The notes under the pieces are model-generated. The model did no database searches, was not told where the DNA came from, and saw only the letters and a program-made list of their open reading frames with translations. Below are positions 17,010 to 25,100 of a stretch of 42,228 nucleotides of DNA, piece by piece. The position numbers and the translations under genes are program-made. Each line of letters opens with the position of its first letter. The first letter of the stretch is position 1. The stretch spans positions 1 to 42,228 of the forward strand of contig PAHI01000021.1 in assembly GCA_002705575.1 (NCBI GenBank). Direction: 5' to 3'. The stretch comes from Fidelibacterota bacterium. Its GTDB lineage: Bacteria; Marinisomatota; Marinisomatia; SCGC-AAA003-L08; GCA-002719095.

Positions 17010-18674
17010 ATGTCTGATAATCAAAGAGAAGAGCTTCCTATTGATGTTTTGTTTGTTGGTGCAGGTGCTGCCAGCCTAGCAGGCGCTATCCATCTCAAAA
17101 GAGAGTCTAAAAAAAATGGTTTAGATTTAGAAATAGCTATTATTGAAAAAGCTTCTGAAGTTGGTGCTCATTCATTATCAGGTGCTGTTGTAGACCCTAT
17201 AAGCTTAATTGAACTTTTCCCTGAACTCAATGAAGGAGATTTTCCATTTGAAAGCCCTATAACTGCAGAAAAAATGTATTTCCTTCAAAAACCTAATCTT
17301 AAGATTCCTTTTCCCTATATTCCAAAAGGTATGAGTCATCATGGATGCTATGTAGCATCTATTGGAAAGCTGGTTAGATGGCTAGGAGAAAAGTGTGAAC
17401 AAGAAGGAATTGATGTTTTTTGCCCATTCTCTGGAGATAAAATACTCTACAACGATAATGGTGGCGTTGCAGGTATTAGGACAAGAGATCGCGGCGTTGA
17501 TAAAAATGGGAATAAAAAACCTACATATGAAGAAGGCGTTGACATAAAAGCTAAGGTAACTGTTTTTGGAGAAGGAACTAGGGGTAGTTTATCTAAAGAA
17601 CTAATATCTAAGTTTGATTTAATGAAAGATAAAACTCCTCAGGTTTGGGCTGTTGGTGTCAAAGAACTTTGGAAAGTCCCTGAAGGTAGAATAAATCCTG
17701 GCTATGTAGCTCACACACTTGGACATCCTTTAGGAGCAAAAATCTTTGGTGGCGGATTTATCTATGGAATGCAAAATAATATTCTAGATATTGGTTTAGT
17801 TACTGGTCTCGATTACAGTAATCCAAACATTGACCCTCATCATGAATTACAGCTACTAAAAACCCATGGCTGGGTTAAAGATTTGCTAAAAGATGGTGAA
17901 CTCATGTCTTATGGTGCCAAAAGCTTGCCAGAAGGAGGCTACTACTCTATGCCAAAGCTTTTTGTTAATGGAGCACTTCTTATTGGTGACTCCGCAGGAT
18001 TTTTAAATGGTATGAGACTTAAAGGAATACATCTTGCAATGAAGTCAGGAATGCTTGCAGCAGAAACAATTATTAAAGCTTTTAAAGAGTCTGATTTTAG
18101 TGAAACTACATTGTCTGAATATGAATCATTATTTAATAAAAGTTGGGCTTATAAAGAGCTTTATAAAGCGCGTAATTTTCATCAAGGCTTTAAAAAAGGT
18201 GCATTATTTGGAATGATGAATGCTGGCTTAGCTTTATATACAGGTGGTAGAGGTTTTGGAATATTTAACAAGCTTGAAGGTCATCATGGTCATGAGCAAA
18301 TGAAGAAAATCTCCAATCAGAAAGCTTCTTCTGACAGATATAAAGACTTAGTTTTTGATGGAAAAACTACATTTGATAAAGCAACAGATATGTACTACTC
18401 TGCAACCAAGCATGATGAAGACCAAACTGCTCACTTAAAAATAATCGATCCCGACATATGTTTTGATAAATGTAAAGAAGAGTATGGAAATCCATGCCAA
18501 CATTTTTGCCCAGCAGGAGTTTATGAAATTACTCAGGAAAATGAAAAGGATAAACTTCAAATAAATTTTTCAAACTGTGTTCATTGCAAGACTTGCGACA
18601 TAATGGACCCTTATCAAGTTATAGACTGGACTGTGCCTGAATCTGGGGGTGGCCCATCTTGGAAGAATATGTAA
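17010..18674 (+). CDS. Electron transfer flavoprotein:ubiquinone oxidoreductase
   Basis: ETF-QO (554 aa, normal length), a monotopic inner-membrane protein passing electrons from reduced ETF to the quinone pool. The N-terminus has the FAD Rossmann motif 'VGAGAASLAGAIHL', followed by 'EKASEVGAHSLSGAVVDP'. 'LLIGDSAGFLNGMRLKGIHLAMKSG' is the second FAD motif region. The C-terminal domain holds the [4Fe-4S] ligands in 'CQHFCPAGVYE' and 'CVHCKTCDIMDPYQVIDW' (about 505-535), ending with the typical 'PESGGGPSWKNM'. It starts 3 bases after etfA. A 45-codon reading frame follows 5 bases downstream. Confidence 0.95.
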   Translation: MSDNQREELPIDVLFVGAGAASLAGAIHLKRESKKNGLDLEIAIIEKASEVGAHSLSGAVVDPISLIELFPELNEGDFPFESPITAEKMYFLQKPNLKIPFPYIPKGMSHHGCYVASIGKLVRWLGEKCEQEGIDVFCPFSGDKILYNDNGGVAGIRTRDRGVDKNGNKKPTYEEGVDIKAKVTVFGEGTRGSLSKELISKFDLMKDKTPQVWAVGVKELWKVPEGRINPGYVAHTLGHPLGAKIFGGGFIYGMQNNILDIGLVTGLDYSNPNIDPHHELQLLKTHGWVKDLLKDGELMSYGAKSLPEGGYYSMPKLFVNGALLIGDSAGFLNGMRLKGIHLAMKSGMLAAETIIKAFKESDFSETTLSEYESLFNKSWAYKELYKARNFHQGFKKGALFGMMNAGLALYTGGRGFGIFNKLEGHHGHEQMKKISNQKASSDRYKDLVFDGKTTFDKATDMYYSATKHDEDQTAHLKIIDPDICFDKCKEEYGNPCQHFCPAGVYEITQENEKDKLQINFSNCVHCKTCDIMDPYQVIDWTVPESGGGPSWKNM

Positions 18675-18679
18675 TTATT

Positions 18680-18817
18680 ATGGATGGAGCTGACACTCTT
18701 CTGCAACGCTTATCTTCTTCATTAGGTATCCCTGAATGGGTCCTGTTAAGGGCTATGGGTATTGCAGGTTTCATTATCATTCTTTTTAGTATTCGCAGAT
18801 TTTTAACAAAAGGATAA
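18680..18817 (+). CDS. Small single-pass membrane protein after ETF-QO (45 aa)
   Basis: A 45-codon frame, too short for most gene callers, starts at ATG 18680, 5 bases after the ETF-QO stop, and ends with TAA at 18815-18817. It reads MDGADTLLQRLSSSLGIPEW, then VLLRAMGIAGFIIILFSI, then RRFLTKG. That is an N-terminal amphipathic-looking part, one hydrophobic span (about 26-38) and a basic tail, a positive-inside layout typical of real small membrane proteins. I see no clear Shine-Dalgarno, but the close spacing would allow reinitiation. I do not recognise a family. A role near membrane-bound ETF-QO is a guess from position. The remaining 199 bases to the next gene hold regulatory signals only. 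Confidence 0.5.
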   Translation: MDGADTLLQRLSSSLGIPEWVLLRAMGIAGFIIILFSIRRFLTKG

Positions 18818-18834
18818 AAAAACATAACTAAAAA

Positions 18835-18850
18835 TGTGATATATATCACA
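18835..18850. promoter_or_regulatory. Perfect CRP/FNR-family site
   Basis: TGTGATATATATCACA matches the classic CRP consensus TGTGA-N6-TCACA at all ten fixed positions. A second, degenerate site (GTTGATATAAGTCACA, 18856-18871) lies with its centre 21 bp away, two helical turns on the same DNA face. The pair is about 150-180 bp before the next gene's start codon, far for simple activation but possible. Confidence 0.55.
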
Positions 18851-18927
18851 ATCTTGTTGATATAAGTCACACTTTCCATTCCAAATTGCCACATAAAAAC
18901 ATTTTTTACTTGAATTTTAAATCGATG

Positions 18928-18956
18928 TTGAGTAGTTTTCTAGGCACATTTATATA
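18928..18956 (+). promoter_or_regulatory. Possible promoter of the dockerin surface-protein gene
   Basis: TTGAGT (18928-18933) and TATATA (18951-18956) are 17 bases apart, a sigma70-like arrangement. An overlapping TATAGT is an alternative -10. It would give a leader of about 50 bases. Tentative. Confidence 0.3.
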
Positions 18957-19003
18957 GTTTTTAAAATTTGTAATACGTAGGTGTGATTAAAATTAAAATA
19001 GTT

Positions 19004-19010
19004 AAGGAGG
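19004..19010 (+). promoter_or_regulatory. Strong ribosome binding site
   Basis: AAGGAGG lies 6 bases before the ATG at 19017. It is the best Shine-Dalgarno in the window, where most genes have weak or no obvious one, and it suggests high expression of the surface protein. Confidence 0.75.
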
Positions 19011-19016
19011 AGTAAT

Positions 19017-22000
19017 ATGAAACGATTTATCGTTACGCTTTCCGCTTTATTTTGTCTTTCATTAGCACAAGATATTACGGGAGCTTGGAACCTAACTGGA
19101 GTAGATGTTCTATATTATAATTTCGCCAGACCAAACACATGGGTTGATGATCAAGGAAATCCTGATGTGTCTGTAGGTGAGAATGGAGCTACTATTCTTT
19201 ATGTACATAGCAGATATCCGGGTCTTGAAGCAAGTATACCGCTACAATCAATACCTGCGGGCTATATGTTTTTGTCAACTCCAAATGGTCCTTTTGGTAC
19301 TGGAGGCCTAGCTTTTAATGGAGTTAAACTAAATGTAACGCTTTTAGATGACGACCCTGCTACTGAAGATATTGATGAGACAGGAACAGGGTATATTCCT
19401 GAGGGTTCTTCTTATCCGAATATCGATTTAGCTGAGGGATCATGCAGAACAGTTCCTTCTATTGATTCTGTTACAGATGATATTCTATATGCAACTGATT
19501 CAGAGTATGGTTTAGCTACACTACCATTAGTTGATATTGCTGGTAGGGATAGTAGAAATAGATATAAAGGTGAGACAATGGGCTCTATGAGCTTATCTCA
19601 ATCAGTTATATTTTCGTACTTTCCGGTAGGATCTCAATCAAAACATGTAGAAATGGATGTTCCTTTATATGATAGTGTTGGCCCTATGACTCAAACGACT
19701 CCAAACGAAAATGGAAAATTTGAGACTCTTGGAAAAACTGGTGGTTTTATTAAAAATGCAGATTTTATTGGCTCTATCGGTGATGATGGTCCTTTGACTG
19801 GAGGTGACAATATAGATCCTGAATTTGCTCTATACTGGCATTCTATTGATGGAGTTGATGCTGAAACAGGTTTTGGAGATATTCTACCTGGAACAGAAGG
19901 TCCAAACGGTGAAAGCTCTGATGAAGATGGCGATGGAACTGAGTTTGATAGAATTTTTGGGTTTCCAGCAATTACTGCAACAAGAATCTCAGCTGCTGGC
20001 GCTGCAGCACTAGGATATTGTGATGATGAAGATGGTGTTGCTGAGACTAATTGTAGCGAAGTAAAATACCTTGTTGCTGGTGACGTCAGTGATGGTTTAA
20101 ATGATTTAGTCTACGATGGCTGTATATCTCTTACCACTGCTGAAGTAGAAGGTCAGTGCAATCAAGTTGTTGCAGGTGGCCAAGCTCAAGCTCAAGCAGG
20201 CTGTGAAGCATTAGCAGACGCTGATTTCACAGGTAGCGGTGGATTGTTTTTAGTACTTTATAGCGGCTGTTTAGGCGATTGCTTTGATCCAACTGGCGCG
20301 AATGACACTTGTTCTGAAGCGGAGCAGGGTATATGCGCTGGTCAAGCTCAAGGTGGTGTTGCACTATACGGAGATTGCGCAGGATGGGCTGCTGATTATG
20401 TAAGCCCTCTTAATGGTGCAGCTCTAACAGTTGAGTACATTGCTACTCAAGTATTACAAGGTCAAGCTGATGATGCCTTGGGTGCTGAGGGCTCTGATAT
20501 TGCTACATATGTTAACGGTGCGTGCTTGCAAGTTGCGAATGATAATGAATTAGATCAGCTTAGCGCTGCTGCTGCATTCACACAAGAATTATGTGCTGGC
20601 GCTGGTTTTGATGCATCTGCTTGTGGTATGGATGATGATGATCCTGATACTGAAGATGTTAATGAGCAAGGTCTTGCTAATTTAGTTATTGTTGAAAATG
20701 GTGTTACTGATTGTGCAAGCTTAGCTGCAGCTACTACAACAATTCTAGCTAATGTTGGTGCTTTAGTTGATAGTACAGATGAAGATGAGGATGGTTCTAA
20801 CTGTGATGAATGGGCTTTAAGTGTTGCAGATGATTTTGCAGCTCTTTCAGCAGCAACAGGCAATCTAACTTGTACTGCTTTGGCTGCTGGAACTGTTCTT
20901 AATACAGTAGAAGAGGTTACAACGTCTGACGATCAAACTGAATCAAACATGCTATATGTTTTAAATCCTGACCCAGCATATGCTCCATGGGGTAACTTTG
21001 TTACTTTTAACGGTTATGCTAGTCAGCAAGTTGGTCAGTCTCTTGCAGATGCAATTGCAAATGGTGCTCCTGCGGAAGCGCTCGCACCTCTTCAAAATGC
21101 ATTAGACTTATTATCAGCTAATGACTCTAATCGTGATTTTGACCCTAATACAGTTACTCTATTAGATTTAGATGGAGATAGTGTTCCTGAGACTGCATAC
21201 TCACCAACTGGCGGACGTCTGGTTCTTGAGTTTGAACCAACGTGCGTTCCTGTATGGGAAGCTGTTGAGGTTCAAACAGAGTTTGTTGGAACAGAACTAT
21301 GCCCACCTGAATCAAATGGTGACCTTAATATAGATGGCACAGTTAATGTATCAGATGTTGTACTAACTGTTGCATATATCTTAGGTACTAGTGATGCATA
21401 TAGTGATGCTGCTGCTGAATGTAGAGTAGATCTAAATGGAAACGATAGTGTTGAGGTTGGAGATATTGTAAGAATCGTTAATATTATACTAGGTGTTAAC
21501 TCTAGTGATAGACCAGCATCAAGCTCTATAGATTTTCATAGAACAGATGCAGGATTTAAAGTAGCTCAAAAAGATGTTCTTGGTGCTGCTCAAATTACCC
21601 TAACTCATGGAGAAGATTTCTCTATTGAGCTAACAGAATCAATGGCTTCAGAAGTTATTACTGAAGGTACTACAACTAAATTAATTGTTGTTGCTCCTGA
21701 AAGTGATATTCTTTTTAAAACAACTGGTGAATATGTTGTTGAAGAGATTGTTGCTGCAAACTTAAGAGGTGATTTAATTGATGCAGAAATGCCTACATCT
21801 TTCAACTTAAGTGATGCTTATCCAAATCCATTCAATCCAAGCACATCAATTGATATTGAGCTTAATTACGAAACTAGCGTATCGATTAGTGTTTATAATG
21901 TAATGGGACAAATGGTTGACATGCTTTATGAAGGCAACATGTCTGCAGGAATGAATCCTGTTACTTGGAATGCTTCAAACATGGCAAGTGGAATGTACAT

Positions 22001-22058
22001 TCTTAAAGCAAATGTTGGTGGAGAAATCGTCAACAAAAAAATAATGCTTATAAAATAA
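19017..22058 (+). CDS. Secreted Ala/Cys-rich protein with dockerin-like repeats and type IX sorting domain
   Basis: A 1013-residue exported protein. Residues 1-17 are a signal peptide (cleavage near LSLA-Q). The N-terminal part (about 20-330) is Gly/Asp/Thr-rich with no family I recognise. Residues 335-620 are Ala-rich with 16 cysteines and motifs such as 'AGGQAQAQAGCEALADADF'. Two acidic stretches resemble each other (DDDPATEDIDETG at 111-123, DDDPDTEDVNEQG at 540-552). A dockerin type I-like pair follows at about 768-828 ('NGDLNIDGTVNVSDVV' and 'RVDLNGNDSVEVGDIV'). The C-terminus (about 930-1013) is a type IX-style sorting domain: 'AYPNPFNPSTS', then 'GMYILKANVGGEIVNKKIML'. It has its own promoter region, a strong ribosome binding site and a terminator, so it is probably a monocistronic, abundant cell-surface protein. 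Function unknown. Confidence 0.8.
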   Translation: MKRFIVTLSALFCLSLAQDITGAWNLTGVDVLYYNFARPNTWVDDQGNPDVSVGENGATILYVHSRYPGLEASIPLQSIPAGYMFLSTPNGPFGTGGLAFNGVKLNVTLLDDDPATEDIDETGTGYIPEGSSYPNIDLAEGSCRTVPSIDSVTDDILYATDSEYGLATLPLVDIAGRDSRNRYKGETMGSMSLSQSVIFSYFPVGSQSKHVEMDVPLYDSVGPMTQTTPNENGKFETLGKTGGFIKNADFIGSIGDDGPLTGGDNIDPEFALYWHSIDGVDAETGFGDILPGTEGPNGESSDEDGDGTEFDRIFGFPAITATRISAAGAAALGYCDDEDGVAETNCSEVKYLVAGDVSDGLNDLVYDGCISLTTAEVEGQCNQVVAGGQAQAQAGCEALADADFTGSGGLFLVLYSGCLGDCFDPTGANDTCSEAEQGICAGQAQGGVALYGDCAGWAADYVSPLNGAALTVEYIATQVLQGQADDALGAEGSDIATYVNGACLQVANDNELDQLSAAAAFTQELCAGAGFDASACGMDDDDPDTEDVNEQGLANLVIVENGVTDCASLAAATTTILANVGALVDSTDEDEDGSNCDEWALSVADDFAALSAATGNLTCTALAAGTVLNTVEEVTTSDDQTESNMLYVLNPDPAYAPWGNFVTFNGYASQQVGQSLADAIANGAPAEALAPLQNALDLLSANDSNRDFDPNTVTLLDLDGDSVPETAYSPTGGRLVLEFEPTCVPVWEAVEVQTEFVGTELCPPESNGDLNIDGTVNVSDVVLTVAYILGTSDAYSDAAAECRVDLNGNDSVEVGDIVRIVNIILGVNSSDRPASSSIDFHRTDAGFKVAQKDVLGAAQITLTHGEDFSIELTESMASEVITEGTTTKLIVVAPESDILFKTTGEYVVEEIVAANLRGDLIDAEMPTSFNLSDAYPNPFNPSTSIDIELNYETSVSISVYNVMGQMVDMLYEGNMSAGMNPVTWNASNMASGMYILKANVGGEIVNKKIMLIK

Positions 22059-22080
22059 GCACTCCAAATAAATAACAATA

Positions 22081-22117
22081 AAAACCCTGTACTTTAAAAG
22101 GTGCAGGGTTTTTTTGT
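22081..22117 (+). terminator. Rho-independent terminator
   Basis: AAAACCCTGTAC (22081-22092) pairs with GTGCAGGGTTTT (22101-22112): 12 bp with one wobble and an 8-base loop, followed by a T run. It lies 23 bases after the surface-protein stop codon. This is the clearest terminator in the window. Confidence 0.9.
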
Positions 22118-22168
22118 TTTATTTTTCGTTTTAAATGCTATAGATTTCGTAGGTTCATATATATTTAT

Positions 22169-25100
22169 ATGCATAAAATGATTCAAAAAATAATTTTAAA
22201 CAGACTATTAACTTTTCTATTTGTTATAAGCAATATATCTGTATTTTTTTCTGCAACAATATCAGGTAAGATTGTTGATAAAAAAACAAAGCAATCTCTT
22301 ATTGGTGCAAATATTTTTATAGAATTAGATTCTAATATGATGGGCAGTGCAACAGATGTTGATGGTCTATATAGAATTGAGAATGTCCCTGAAGGCTCTT
22401 TTGATCTTAAAGTCAGTTATTTAGGTTATGAGTCTTTTACTTTATCTATAGATATTGAGGATATCAAAAAAGATTATAATTTTGATTTAGAGCTAAGTCC
22501 TTCGTCAATAAAAGTAGATGAAATCATAGTAAAAGATGAAAGAAGAAAAGAAAAGAAGACTGAAGCACCTGCATCCAAAGAAATAATCAGCTCAAGAGAT
22601 ATAAGACGCTCTACAACAACTAATCTTGGAGGATATCTAAAAGGATTGAAAGGTGTAGATTTTACATCGAGTGGAGTCAATAATTTCAGTGTTTCAATTC
22701 GAGGTTTTAATAGTAGTTTTAGCACACGTCTTTTAATGCTGACAGATGGACGGGTTGCAAATGTTCCCGCTCTTAGAGTTATCAATTTCAGTACTATACC
22801 TCAATCTACAGATGATGTTGATAAAATTGAGGTCGTTCTTGGACCCGCAACAGCACTATATGGTTCAAATGCTCATAGCGGAGTAATAAATGTAATATCT
22901 AAACCACCTTCTACATCAGAAGGCTTTAAAATGAGTTTTTCTGGTTCAAACGATGAAAGAGAAATGAAAAAGTTTAATACTCGTATAGCAAAAAAAATGG
23001 GTAATTTAAGCTTTAAAGTCTCAGGTGAGTATGTGCATGCTAATGAGTGGCCTTATATATCTGAAGAAGAATTTAAAATACATCAATATCCTTGGTCGGG
23101 CTATCCTCATAGAAGAATTGATAAAAAAGACAACAATCCTTGGGATGGAATATCTTTAGGTGGAGGTTCAAATAACGACGCAATAACTGAAACAAATAAT
23201 TATGGAAATATTGTTAGAATTGGAAATGGTGAAAAAAACCATGAAGATGAAGATGGAGATGGAGTTGCCGGCGAAGATTGGTATAATGGAGTTGATGATG
23301 ATGGCGATGCAGTCGATAGTGACCTTGATGGCTGGTGTGATGGGCAAGAAATGCGATGGGCTAATCAGAATGGCACAATAAATCAACAAGCATGGCTAGA
23401 TCCAAACAATTTCCCATCGGAGCATATCGAAGCTTTTTCTAATTGGATTGATGAAGATTATTTTTATTCAGATGGTATTGATAATGATAATGATGGTAAA
23501 ATTGATGAAGCTATAGATGCTCCAAATGATATATGGTATGATGGTACAGATAACGATGGAAATGGAGACTTTGATGAGAGTGGTGAAATATACTCAGACC
23601 CTAGCCTGCCCTATGGAAACTGGGCTTTAAGTTTAGAAAATGGAATAATTATCAGAAATGGTAAAAAGCCTAAAATCATAAATGGGATAGAAAATCCCTT
23701 TTACAGTGATTCAGATTGGGAAGATTTCCATGTGATTGACCCAAATGACCCTAATAATGAAATTATCAGTCCTGAATTAGGAGAATGTGAACTGTGTACT
23801 TTTATAGCTTCTGATTCTCATATAAGAGGAGACATGAGATATAATGAAGATTTTTTTGGATTAGAATTTGACTTATTTACACATGATTACGGTGATGATA
23901 GATTAGCCGGTGATCCTTTCATAGATTTAAGTGGAGATAATCAATTTCAAAGAGGAGAATCTCTTAACTGCTTTGGGTTATGTGATTATGGTCTAGATGG
24001 TTTACAGGCAGTTGACGAAAATGGAGATGGAGATTACGATGATACATGGGAAGTATTCAATCCATTTACTAATCAATTAGAGACTTATTCAGAAAGAGCT
24101 CCCGACGAAGGTGAAGGCGACGGTATTTGGCAACCAGGAGACGGATGGGTAGACACTAATAATAATGGTATACTAGAACTATTTGCTGATAACTGGCAAT
24201 CTTCTACAGAAAATTCCTACAATGATGTATGGCCTCTTGGAAATGGAGAATGGGATAGCGATTGGTACGGTCAATCAGAACAAATCTTAGACTATGGTCA
24301 AGATGGTTATGATTGGGACCCTAATAATGATGGATGGATTATTGGTCAACCTTATCAAGCTTATGATCAGAATGGACTTGTTGTAGATGAAAATGGAGAT
24401 CCTGTAATTATATTTGGCCCAGATGCAGGAGAAGATGGTTTAGAATTAGCATATGATAATAATGAGCTTGATGGTCAGATGGATCTTGGGAACGGTATAT
24501 ATAATCACCCTGAAGTTTTGAAAGAATTTGACTATACGGAAGATATTAATGCAGATGGAATATTAGACTATCCTGATTTTGAAGTTGAAAATAAAAAAGC
24601 AGAAATACGCATTGATTATGACCCTTCAAATGACTTTAATCTGACATTTCAAACAGGCTATTCGTGGACAAAAACTCAACAAGTTACTGGTATAGGTCGA
24701 TTCCTAACAGAAGGATGGGAATCAACTTTCTATCAACTAAGAGGAACCTATAAAGATTGGTATGCACAAGCATTTTACAACAAGAGTAACTCAGGTTCAA
24801 CAAGAAACTATAATATTGGACAGCTTATTGATGACCAATCTTCTAATCTTGGACTACAAATACAGAATGAATTTTTCATTCCTACAGTCAACACAGAAAT
24901 TACATGGGGATTTGATTATGCCAAAACAATGCCAAAAACATTTGGAAGTATTTTAAACGATGGACCTAATGGATATGATGATGATGGCGATAATTTTATT
25001 CTTCAAAATGATGGAATTGATAACAACCTAGATGGATATATTGATAACGATAGTGATGGTATAGATGAACCTGATGAATATAGCGAAATTGAATCTAATG

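Noticed and set aside
20555..20863. Minus-strand 102-codon frame in the surface-protein gene
   Set aside because: It is a by-product of the Ala/Ser-rich composition of the plus-strand gene; low-complexity product, no start signal, fully inside a well-supported gene.
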